The notes under the pieces were generated by a model, which saw nothing but the letters and a program-made list of their open reading frames with translations, was not told the DNA's origin and ran no database searches. A stretch of DNA of 7,534 bases. It comes from Verrucomicrobiales bacterium. GTDB lineage: Bacteria > Verrucomicrobiota > Verrucomicrobiia > Limisphaerales > F1-80-MAGS106. Made by a program: the position numbers and the translations under genes. Positions 1-6,068 of the stretch are shown here, one piece after another; positions within the stretch are counted from its first letter, which is position 1; every line of letters begins with the position of its first letter. The stretch lies in NCBI GenBank assembly GCA_947487925.1, contig CANLCA010000124.1:1-7534 (forward strand), written 5' to 3'.

Positions 1-256
1 CCAGGATCTGCTTCGCCTCGGCCACCGAACCCCTGCGCATGGCCGTGGCGGCGGTGCGGCATTGCCAGAGGAGTCGGTCCTTGGCAGGGGCGTTCGAAAT
101 CGCGAACCGGCCGTCCACCAAGGCGTCCCCAGTCCGGGGCAAGGAGGCTGAGCCCGAGCTGCGGCTCGTGGCGCATCCTGATACCAGCACGGCCATCGAA
201 ATTGCCAGCAAGCACCCGCCAAGACGCTCCAGTGTCTGTTCCGCCAAGTTCCTCAT
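1..256 (-). CDS. Partial lipoprotein, COG3014-like (N-terminal 85 residues, runs off window)
   Basis: An open frame runs from an ATG at 256 leftward to base 1 without a stop, so only the first 85 codons are present. The product starts with a lipoprotein signal: a hydrophobic segment at about residues 15-27 ends in a lipobox LVSGC, with Cys28 as the lipidation site. Ala follows the Cys, so no inner-membrane retention Asp is seen. After a Ser/Gly-rich linker comes an amphipathic segment (about residues 57-85, containing KDRLLWQCR and RRGSVAEAKQIL) that looks like the first helical repeat of a TPR-like protein. The KDRLLW motif recalls the uncharacterised COG3014 lipoproteins, which I recall occurring beside LpoB-like genes. 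The ATG lies 8 nt after the lpoB stop, so the two are probably co-transcribed. The lipoprotein call is firm; the family name is inferred from a short fragment. Confidence 0.68.
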   Translation of the reverse strand, partial: MRNLAEQTLERLGGCLLAISMAVLVSGCATSRSSGSASLPRTGDALVDGRFAISNAPAKDRLLWQCRTAATAMRRGSVAEAKQIL

Positions 257-264
257 GCAGCAGC

Positions 265-939
265 CTAGCGGTAGGAAGCGTCCTCCAATCCTTGTTTTTT
301 GATCTCCGCCGAATCCTCCCAGACGATGTCACTGGTCCTGGGGTCGATCAACTGAAAGGAGTAGAGGATGTAATCGCTGGTGCCCTTGGATGTTTTGGTG
401 GTGAGCCCCTGGAGTTTGCCGGTCAGGAAGAAATCGGCGCCTTTGAACTCCACCACATTGGGGTCGCTGTTGGACGTCACCTGTCCGGACTGCTTGAGGG
501 CTCGTTCCTTCTCAAGCACCGCCATATTTTCGCGCGCCAGGAATCGCACTTTGCCACGGGCTTTTGTGTTGAGTTCCGTCCGAATACGGGTGAGGAAGAT
601 GTCCTTGTTGAATGGGAATCGTGTCTCGTTTATCACCGGCTCCAGCACGATGCGTGGAACGCCCTGTGCATTGGCGATCTCGGGCACGACGAGGATGCTC
701 CGAGCCATCTTGTCGGTCACGGCGACCAGATCCTGGGATTCCACTCCGGTTCCGGCCACGAACCCGCGCTCGTCCGCTTTCATTTGAGTGACGGGAACTC
801 CCTTTGGGTTTTTAACTCCGCTTGAGGCACAGCCGAGCAGCAGAAGGAGAGGGGCCGCCAAGAGGACTGCGACGCGTCCAGCACGGGCGATGCGGTGGTT
901 CCAGTTCAGGTTCGAGATCAATTTAGGATTGAGGTTCAT
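265..939 (-). CDS. lpoB: LpoB-like penicillin-binding protein activator lipoprotein
   Basis: A 224-aa lipoprotein. The ATG at 939 is preferred because it gives a normal signal peptide: basic n-region (HRIARAGR), hydrophobic core (about 23-35) and a lipobox LLGC with Cys37. The frame stays open upstream to 1047, but those 36 residues would bury the signal. The mature part fits the LpoB (PF13036) pattern: PRIVLEPVINETRF (about 95-108), RFLARENMAVLEKER (about 132-146), GADFFLTGKL (167-176) and YSFQLIDPRTSDIVWED (193-209). In E. coli, LpoB is an outer-membrane lipoprotein that stimulates the peptidoglycan synthase PBP1B; the same role here is inferred from family only. Ala follows the Cys, compatible with outer-membrane sorting. 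No strong Shine-Dalgarno site precedes the start. It lies between a glycine-zipper-like ORF and a second lipoprotein, which suggests a small envelope operon. No PBP partner lies in the window. Confidence 0.88.
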   Translation of the reverse strand: MNLNPKLISNLNWNHRIARAGRVAVLLAAPLLLLLGCASSGVKNPKGVPVTQMKADERGFVAGTGVESQDLVAVTDKMARSILVVPEIANAQGVPRIVLEPVINETRFPFNKDIFLTRIRTELNTKARGKVRFLARENMAVLEKERALKQSGQVTSNSDPNVVEFKGADFFLTGKLQGLTTKTSKGTSDYILYSFQLIDPRTSDIVWEDSAEIKKQGLEDASYR

Positions 940-986
940 AACAAAAGTTGGCGACGAAAGACGCTGTTCCGTGGCGTTTGGTGGGC

Positions 987-1004
987 GCCTGGGCAATGCC
1001 CGGC
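987..1004 (-). other. Short GC-rich hairpin in the lpoB leader
   Basis: GGGC (991-994) and GCCC (998-1001) flank a 3-nt AAT loop. The stem is extended by GCC (987-989) pairing with GGC (1002-1004), leaving T990 as a bulge. It sits in the 88-nt gap between the upstream small ORF and lpoB. There is no run of T after it in the leftward direction, so it is not a good intrinsic terminator. It could be an mRNA-processing or attenuating stem, or may mean nothing. Confidence 0.35.
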
Positions 1005-1027
1005 AGGCTTGGGGAGTTGGGTTGTGA

Positions 1028-1489
1028 TTAACGTCTGAAAAATCCATTTACCGAGCCAGATTCGCTCGGATCGACGGGTGTTCCTGGGATCAAGACCCAG
1101 GAAGGCGCGGGATCGGATGCGGCGGTAGGCACCGAAGCCACAGCGGTCGACTGCGTAGGGGGCGCACTGAGTCGGGGCACCACCACGGTTGTGATGCGCG
1201 GTTGCCGGACGACAGGGAGCACCCGTGGATGTAAAGAGCCGGAGCCCATCATCAAATTGAGGGGACCGGCAACGTCACACGAGCCCAACTCGCATGAACG
1301 GCTCGTGACGGCTCCAGGCGACCCTCCCGCATCAGCGTGGACGGCCGCGCACTCGGCGGCCCTGCGTCCGCTCTTGTGGCCTATCACGCTGGCGGCAACG
1401 CTGCCCGCGAGAGATTCGGGGCCGAACCACGGCGCTTGCGCCGAAATAAGGTTTCCAGCATGCAACGACACACTGACTATCCACTTCAT
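1028..1489 (-). CDS. Small secreted protein, divergent glycine-zipper-like
   Basis: A 153-aa ORF from the ATG at 1489, reading MKWIVSVS at its start. The N-terminus looks like a weak signal peptide with a possible SPase I site after AQA (residue 19). Residues 27-46 (LAGSVAASVIGHKSGRRAAE) resemble the opening of glycine-zipper/YMGG-type envelope proteins, where Gly-rich helices are followed by GHxSGRxAAEGAAIGAAAG. Here the continuation is ECAAVHADAGG, so several expected Gly or hydrophobic positions are replaced, and the signal core carries His10 and Asn13. The C-terminal half (about 98-145) is Pro/Thr/Ser/Ala/Val-rich and probably disordered. It is colinear with lpoB, 88 nt upstream. It could be a real but divergent gene, a decaying one, or a chance GC-rich ORF. 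No Shine-Dalgarno site is visible. The frame could extend to 1549, but that would add an unlikely N-terminus. Confidence 0.42.
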   Translation of the reverse strand: MKWIVSVSLHAGNLISAQAPWFGPESLAGSVAASVIGHKSGRRAAECAAVHADAGGSPGAVTSRSCELGSCDVAGPLNLMMGSGSLHPRVLPVVRQPRITTVVVPRLSAPPTQSTAVASVPTAASDPAPSWVLIPGTPVDPSESGSVNGFFRR

Positions 1490-1512
1490 AATTTGGAGAG
1501 ATACTCTGTAAC

Positions 1513-1538
1513 TCCAACCGGTCCACTGGTCGGTTGGA
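1513..1538. promoter_or_regulatory. Palindrome with 8-bp perfect arms (possible operator or leader hairpin)
   Basis: TCCAACCG (1513-1520) is exactly inverted as CGGTTGGA (1531-1538) around a 10-bp centre. It lies 24-49 bp upstream of the leftward ATG at 1489 and about 160 bp upstream of the ATPase start. The position suits an operator for the leftward cluster or a hairpin in either leader. No regulator family is recognised from the half-site. Confidence 0.5.
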
Positions 1539-1638
1539 CGGACGCCCAAGCAACCTATTCACAGGGTGCCCAGCGGGTTTGATAAAGGCGGGGTGAGGAT
1601 AGCTCCAAGGCAGGACGCCGCAATGGGATTCTTTCCTA

Positions 1639-1665
1639 AACCAAAATGCGGTGTGCTTTTTGGTT
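1639..1665. promoter_or_regulatory. Palindrome upstream of the metal ATPase (possible metalloregulator operator)
   Basis: AACCAAAA (1639-1646) is exactly inverted as TTTTGGTT (1658-1665) around an 11-bp centre that itself starts and ends with T, with GC just inside. It ends 33 bp before the ATPase ATG, where an operator or 5' leader hairpin for a metal-induced pump would be expected. It does not match an ArsR, MerR, Zur or Fur site that I can recognise, and no regulator gene lies in the window. The T-rich right arm could also let it act as a weak terminator for rightward transcription. Confidence 0.5.
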
Positions 1666-1698
1666 CGTATGCAGTAATCTGGACCCAGGCAGACGGTT

Positions 1699-4038
1699 AT
1701 GAATCCAAAAGCTTCATCGTCCCCCGAAGAGAACCTCCCAGGCACGCAGTCGCAACGGTGTCTGGTGCAGACCGTCGCCGAGGCCATGGCGGCGGAACCC
1801 TCCCTTGAGGCAGTGCGTGTGGACCGAAGCGCCCATTCGATTTCAGTGGCCACTTTGGGACTGCCCCATTCTTCAAACTTTGAAGGCGATCTCGCAGGTC
1901 GCCTGGCGAAGCTCCAGGCCGAGGCTTCCCACGGATGCGCTTTACTGGCTGGGGAAGCAGACTGTGGCCCCTGTGCCGTCCGTCACCCCTCCAGCACCGG
2001 CAAGGGGCTGACTGTTCAGCACGACTCAGACGTGACCACCATTGCCCGGGTCACGTGTCCCACCGCTCCAAAGTTCTGGCGGTGGCGAGACATTCCCTGG
2101 CCCCGGCTGGTTCCTCGAGAGATCACACTTCCCGACGAAGGCAGCCACGACGGAGAGTGGAAGTGGCAGCTGATCGCGGCGGGAGTATGCGCCGCCACGG
2201 GATTAGCTGCACAGGGTCTTCATGCAACGGCGTGGTCGCAGCCCCTGTTCATAGCAGCCTTTGTGTCAGGGGGATGGTTTGCCGCTAAAGAAGTGTGGGA
2301 AGGACTGCATCGGCGCACGCTGGACGTCCATTTCCTGATGCTGGCCGTGGCAGGGGGAAGCGCGTCAATCGGCGCCTGGGGAGAAGGCGCCATGTTGTTG
2401 TTCCTCTTCGCGCTGTCCGGTGGCCTCGAACATTTTGCCATGGGCCGAACCCAACGCGAGATCCGGTCGTTGTTCAAATCGGCGCCGAAGATGGCGATGA
2501 TGGTGGACGCCAAAGGATTTGAAACGCCCGTGCCGACCCAAGATGTGCGAACCGGGATGAGGCTGATCATCAAACCCGGCGAACAGTTTCCGGTAGACGC
2601 GGAGATCGTTCACGGGAGCACCGCGGCGGACGAGTCGAACATGACGGGAGAGGCGGTGGCTGTGGAAAAGGGAATCGGCCAAATGGTGCTCGCCGGAACG
2701 TTGAACCTGTGGGGAGCCGTGGAGGTCACCGCGCTGAGGCCGGCTGGGCAGAGCGCTCTGGAAAAGATTGTGAACCTCATCAAGGAAGCGCAGCATCTCA
2801 AAGCTCCTTCACAACGGTTCACCGACCGGTTTGGAACACGCTACACCTATGCGGTTCTCGTTCTGTCTTTGCTCATGTTCCTGTGGTGGTGGGGGCGGGG
2901 GTTGCCTCCGTTCGTTTCCGAGGGGACACTCAAGAGTGCGTTTTATCGCACCATGACCCTGCTTGTCGTGGCATCGCCCTGCGCGTTGGTGTTGTCCATT
3001 CCTTCAGCCATCCTGGCGGCGATCGCCTCTGGAGCCAAGCGCGGCGTCCTGTTTAGGGGCGGTGCCGCGGTGGAGATGCTGGCGGAAGTGGATACCGTGG
3101 CCATGGACAAAACCGGCACCCTCACGACAGGGGAGCTGCGCGTGGCGTCTGTCGTGAGTTTTCCTCCAGGCAACGAGGGTGCCATTTTGCGTGTTGCTTT
3201 TTCGCTGGAAAAACTGTCGACCCACCCTCTCGCGCGCGCGATCACACGTCATGCGAAATTGCACGGGGTCCAAGCAACGGTCGTCGAACGTTTCGAGTCC
3301 ATCACCGGCCAAGGCCTATCAGGATGCATCGATGGTGTGCCTGCTCGTTTGGGCAAACTCGAATGGGCCACGACAGGCTGGGGGCAGGATCCGGGCGACC
3401 TTGGCATCGGGGCGATTGAGCCAGGTTTTTCGGAGGTTTGGATACGACGGGGGGAGATGACGGGGCGCATTGTGCTCCGCGATGATTTGCGGCCCGCCGC
3501 GAAGCCCCTGATTCAAGAATTGCACCGCCACCGTCTGGCGACATTGGTGTTGACCGGCGACCGGGAGTCAAGTGCGCGATTGTTACGGGACGAAATTGGA
3601 ATCCAGGAAGTCCGAGCCACGCTGAGTCCCGCCCAGAAATTAGGGGTGATTGAGGAACTGAAGCGTCAGGGAAAGAATGTGGCGATGATTGGGGACGGTG
3701 TGAATGACGCGCCGAGCTTGGCGGCGGCGCATGTGGGCGTGGCGATGGGGGCGCGGGGATCGGATGCGGCGCTGGAACAGGCCGAGGTCGTACTGATGCA
3801 TGACCGGCTCGAGACCTTTTTGACGGCCTGGCAGCTCAGTCATCAAGCCAGGCGCGTGATCCGCCAAAATTTGGCGATCTCTCTTGGAACGGTCGCCGTG
3901 CTCGTGGCTGGTGCCATGGGCGGTCTGATACCCCTGACTTTGGGAGTCATCGGACACGAGGGAAGCACGGTCGTCGTCGTGATGAACAGCCTGCGCCTGC
4001 TTTTTTTCAAACCCCAACCGCCGCGGTGCCAGGATTGA
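1699..4038 (+). CDS. P1B-type heavy-metal-translocating ATPase, P1B-4-like (Co/Zn/Fe group)
   Basis: A 779-aa inner-membrane pump predicted to export a divalent metal using ATP. Visible signatures: actuator TGE (316-318), SPC metal-site motif in a membrane helix (426-428), phosphorylation motif DKTGT with Asp470, HP dipeptide (509-510), TGD (619-621), hinge GDGVND (665-670), and HEGST (753-757) in the last helix pair. SPC with HEGxT marks the P1B-4 subgroup (CoaT, CtpD, CzcP, PfeT types), so Co, Zn/Cd or Fe are the plausible substrates; the exact metal cannot be read. Membrane segments lie near 156-173, 182-203, 210-248 (two), 381-398, 415-444 and 724-770 (two). The N-terminus is long: residues 20-55 look like a degenerate HMA fold without CxxC, followed by Cys80, CGPC (89-92) and His96. 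The ATG at 1699 keeps that domain whole, although no clear Shine-Dalgarno site precedes it. The stop lies inside a repeat copy. Confidence 0.95.
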   Translation: MNPKASSSPEENLPGTQSQRCLVQTVAEAMAAEPSLEAVRVDRSAHSISVATLGLPHSSNFEGDLAGRLAKLQAEASHGCALLAGEADCGPCAVRHPSSTGKGLTVQHDSDVTTIARVTCPTAPKFWRWRDIPWPRLVPREITLPDEGSHDGEWKWQLIAAGVCAATGLAAQGLHATAWSQPLFIAAFVSGGWFAAKEVWEGLHRRTLDVHFLMLAVAGGSASIGAWGEGAMLLFLFALSGGLEHFAMGRTQREIRSLFKSAPKMAMMVDAKGFETPVPTQDVRTGMRLIIKPGEQFPVDAEIVHGSTAADESNMTGEAVAVEKGIGQMVLAGTLNLWGAVEVTALRPAGQSALEKIVNLIKEAQHLKAPSQRFTDRFGTRYTYAVLVLSLLMFLWWWGRGLPPFVSEGTLKSAFYRTMTLLVVASPCALVLSIPSAILAAIASGAKRGVLFRGGAAVEMLAEVDTVAMDKTGTLTTGELRVASVVSFPPGNEGAILRVAFSLEKLSTHPLARAITRHAKLHGVQATVVERFESITGQGLSGCIDGVPARLGKLEWATTGWGQDPGDLGIGAIEPGFSEVWIRRGEMTGRIVLRDDLRPAAKPLIQELHRHRLATLVLTGDRESSARLLRDEIGIQEVRATLSPAQKLGVIEELKRQGKNVAMIGDGVNDAPSLAAAHVGVAMGARGSDAALEQAEVVLMHDRLETFLTAWQLSHQARRVIRQNLAISLGTVAVLVAGAMGGLIPLTLGVIGHEGSTVVVVMNSLRLLFFKPQPPRCQD

Positions 4039-4075
4039 ACCTGAGAACGGTTTGGATGAGAGGGCTAGACGAAGA
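4035..4075 (+). repeat. Short copy of a dispersed intergenic repeat
   Basis: The segment TTGAACCTGAGAACGG (4035-4050) followed by TGGATGAGA and GACGAAGA (4053-4075) matches two blocks at the end of the window: 7464-7479 with 14 of 16 identical, and 7511-7534 with 20 identical bases and one 1-nt gap. This copy lacks the 31 nt that separate the blocks in the other copy (7480-7510) and has only TT there. The TGA stop of the ATPase (4036-4038) is part of the repeat. The element may continue past 4075 toward the DUF1080 gene, but the second copy is cut by the window end. Confidence 0.65.
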
Positions 4076-4132
4076 GTGGAACCTTCCCATTCTGGTTGTC
4101 AGCCGCACGGCGCTCGCCTAATGTCTGGACTC

Positions 4133-4858
4133 ATGAAACACCCCTTACTAGTCATGCTTGGTCTGGTCTCAAGTCTTTCCCTCGGCATGGTGGCAGCGGA
4201 CGCCCCTCTCAACACACTCACCGCCGCGGAACAAAAAGCGGGTTGGAAACTGCTCTTCGATGGCAAGAGTCTCAAAGGTTGGAGCAATTTTAAATCTCAG
4301 AGTGTCAAGCCCGGTTGGCAAGTGAAGGACGGAACTCTGGCCTGCGTCGATCCCCACAACGCTGGCGATATCGTAACAGCGGACAAGTTCGGGGCATTTG
4401 AAATGGAGCTCGAGTTCAAGATGGCCGAGGGTGCCAACAGCGGCATCATGTATCATGTCACCGAAGAGGGTGCCGCCGCGTGGGCGACTGGCCCCGAAAT
4501 CCAGCTCGAAGACAACGCCAAGGCCGGGGACCCTCAAAAATGCGGTTGGCTCTATGGGCTTTATCAGCCGCCCACGGACCCAAAGACCGGCAAACCCATC
4601 GACTCCACCAAGCCAGCGGGCGAATGGAATCGACTGCGCGTCCTCATCACCCCTCAGAAGTGCGTGCATGAGGTCAACGGCGTTCAATACGTGGAATACG
4701 TGATCGGCAGCGAAGACTTCAACAGCCGCGTTGCCAAGAGCAAGTTTGGGAAGATGCCAAAGTTTGCCAAAGCTGAAAGCGGCTGGCTCGCCTTTCAGGG
4801 GGATCACGGCCAGGTGTCCTTCCGCAACATGAAGATCCGGTCGATCGAAAAGAAGTGA
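4133..4858 (+). CDS. Secreted DUF1080 protein (3-keto-disaccharide hydrolase-type fold)
   Basis: A 241-aa exported protein from the ATG at 4133. It opens with a clear signal peptide (MKH, hydrophobic core to about residue 20, cleavage near MVAADA). An ATG at 4121 would add only four residues; the frame open from 4052 lies in repeat DNA and is not used. The rest is one PF06439 (DUF1080) domain of concanavalin-like beta-sandwich fold: GWKLLFDGKSLKGW (37-50), NSGIMYHV (102-109), GPEIQLEDN (120-128), LYGLYQP (140-146), EWNRLRVLI (164-172), HEVNGVQYVEYV (179-190) and the closing GWLAFQGDHGQVSFRNMKI (217-235). Characterised relatives cleave 3-keto-glycosides; substrate and activity here are inferred. 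Such genes are numerous in PVC bacteria. Its stop overlaps the GTG of the next protease gene by 4 nt, suggesting translational coupling. No typical 3-keto-sugar oxidoreductase partner is in the window. Confidence 0.92.
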   Translation: MKHPLLVMLGLVSSLSLGMVAADAPLNTLTAAEQKAGWKLLFDGKSLKGWSNFKSQSVKPGWQVKDGTLACVDPHNAGDIVTADKFGAFEMELEFKMAEGANSGIMYHVTEEGAAAWATGPEIQLEDNAKAGDPQKCGWLYGLYQPPTDPKTGKPIDSTKPAGEWNRLRVLITPQKCVHEVNGVQYVEYVIGSEDFNSRVAKSKFGKMPKFAKAESGWLAFQGDHGQVSFRNMKIRSIEKK

Positions 4859-6042
4859 TCCAGGCCATGCTGAGGGCTTTTCGAGCCGCTGTGGCGAGAC
4901 GGGGGTGCCAGGGCCGTTTGAGCGCGACTGTGGCGGCGGTCAAACTCTTGTCAGAAAGAACCGTGATCCGACGGCTCCTAACGAGGGTTTCTGGGAGGCG
5001 TCCGGGAAGGTGTTGTTGGATCTGGGTGGTGGCGGTCCTGTTTGGAGTGATGCGGACGGTCTCGGAAGGGGCCGCTGACAATCCGCTTCTTTCAGTGGGT
5101 GACGGACGAACACCGCCCAAGGCCCCTTCCGTCCGGCGAGATTCCCTGCCCTCGGCCTTGCGAAAGCCCTCGCCAGGAGCTATCAGCGATCTGCGGGCAA
5201 TGGAGAAGCACTTGCGGGAATTAATCGCGCGCGTCTCTCCGTCGGTCGTTGCGGTCCGGGTTCGCAACGCCACGGGTAGTGGTGTCGTGGTCACCCAGTC
5301 CGGATTGGTTCTCTGCGCCGCGCATGTCTGTGAATCGCCCAATCGGGAAGTGGTCTTCACGTTCCCGGACGGCAGCACGGCCAAGGGAAAAACCCTGGGA
5401 ACGAATCACGAGGAAGACGCGGGTTTGATGAAAATCACGGACCCTGGCAAGTGGCCTTTTGCGGCGATGGGGGATCTCAAAGAATCTCTTCTCGGCGATT
5501 GGGTGGTGGCGTTGGGGCATCCCGGGGGTTTTGACCCTCAACGATCTAAAGTCGCTCGCCTCGGCCGCGTCATCGCGCTTGAATCGGATATCCTGCAGAG
5601 CGATTGCACGCTCGTGGGGGGCGACTCGGGGGGGCCTCTTTTCGACATGCACGGGCGCGTTGTCGGCATCCATAGCCGCATCAGCAACTCCACATCCGCC
5701 AATTTTCATGTGCCGATCACCTCCTTTGTGCGCGATTGGGACCGTTTTCTCAAGGCGCAGAGCTGGGGCAACGAGCGACCGCCGGCGCAGCCCTATTTGG
5801 GAGCACGAGGCACATCCGGTGCCGAGGGGTTTGTTATCGATCGAGTCGATCCCGGCAGTCCCGCCGCCGAGGGGGGCTTGAAAGTAGGCGACGTGGTGGT
5901 CCAATTAAACCGCGCGGCTTTGGTCATCGACACGGCCTTCGAGGACTTCATCATCAACGCCAAACCAGGCGATTCCATGGCACTCCGGATTCGGCGAGAA
6001 GCTCAAGAATTGGACTTGAACCTCGTTGTGGGTGCACGCTGA
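4855..6042 (+). CDS. S1C (HtrA/Deg-like) serine protease with C-terminal PDZ domain
   Basis: A 395-aa protein if started at the GTG overlapping the previous stop (GTGA); ATG 4867 or GTG 4963 are alternatives, as the n-region is otherwise long and Arg-rich. One hydrophobic segment (about 55-66) should act as signal or membrane anchor, followed by a Pro-rich linker (to about 110). The trypsin-like domain (about 117-300) has the full triad: His157 in CAAHV, Asp188 in EEDAGLMKI and Ser258 in GGDSGGPL. A single PDZ domain follows (about 313-393; GFVIDRVDPGSPAAEGGLKVGD, split by a core AAEGGL). This is the usual DegS/DegP-like order of protease then PDZ, with one PDZ. A periplasmic quality-control or regulated-proteolysis role is expected from the family; the target is unknown. 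It lies between a DUF1080 gene and an inactive paralogue, probably one operon. Confidence 0.9.
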   Translation: MIQAMLRAFRAAVARRGCQGRLSATVAAVKLLSERTVIRRLLTRVSGRRPGRCCWIWVVAVLFGVMRTVSEGAADNPLLSVGDGRTPPKAPSVRRDSLPSALRKPSPGAISDLRAMEKHLRELIARVSPSVVAVRVRNATGSGVVVTQSGLVLCAAHVCESPNREVVFTFPDGSTAKGKTLGTNHEEDAGLMKITDPGKWPFAAMGDLKESLLGDWVVALGHPGGFDPQRSKVARLGRVIALESDILQSDCTLVGGDSGGPLFDMHGRVVGIHSRISNSTSANFHVPITSFVRDWDRFLKAQSWGNERPPAQPYLGARGTSGAEGFVIDRVDPGSPAAEGGLKVGDVVVQLNRAALVIDTAFEDFIINAKPGDSMALRIRREAQELDLNLVVGAR

Positions 6043-6068
6043 TCCAGCCCATGACAAGAAAAGGCTTC

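Larger units (their letters stand above)
1490..1698. promoter_or_regulatory. Divergent intergenic control region
   Basis: These 209 bases separate the leftward lipoprotein cluster from the rightward metal ATPase and must hold promoters for at least the ATPase. I see no convincing -35/-10 pair by eye, which is common where housekeeping promoter consensus is weak. The region does contain two perfect-arm palindromes, listed separately. Short frames crossing it in both directions have atypical composition and are not called. Confidence 0.55.

Noticed and set aside
202..825. 207-aa plus-strand frame antisense to the LpoB-like gene
   Set aside because: It is a shadow of a minus-strand gene with recognisable LpoB motifs and a lipobox; the plus-strand translation shows no domain or signal.
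940..1047. Upstream extension of the LpoB-like frame to an ATG at 1047
   Set aside because: It would add 36 Pro/Arg-rich residues before a standard lipoprotein signal peptide, which would block export; the ATG at 939 is better.
1191..1511. 106-aa plus-strand frame in the region upstream of the ATPase
   Set aside because: No start context, no signal or domain, and composition typical of GC-rich antisense frames.
1566..1808. 80-aa plus-strand frame overlapping the ATPase start
   Set aside because: It overlaps the ATPase in another frame, crosses the palindrome at 1639-1665, and its C-terminal part is Arg/Gly low complexity.
1332..1853. 173-aa minus-strand frame overlapping the ATPase start
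   Set aside because: It overlaps the well-supported ATPase N-terminus and is Arg/Pro/Cys-rich without any motif.
2699..2709. TTGAACCT inside the ATPase gene as a third repeat copy
   Set aside because: Only the 8-bp core matches, within conserved coding sequence; the flanking repeat blocks are absent, so it is a chance match.
4052..4132. N-terminal extension of the DUF1080 frame starting at 4052
   Set aside because: The extra residues derive from repeat DNA and would precede a good signal peptide; the start at 4133 (or 4121) is preferred.
5736..6068. Extended start of the pseudo-protease frame at 5736
   Set aside because: It would overlap over 300 nt of the PDZ-coding part of the upstream protease gene; the extension is Arg/Gly-rich shadow sequence.
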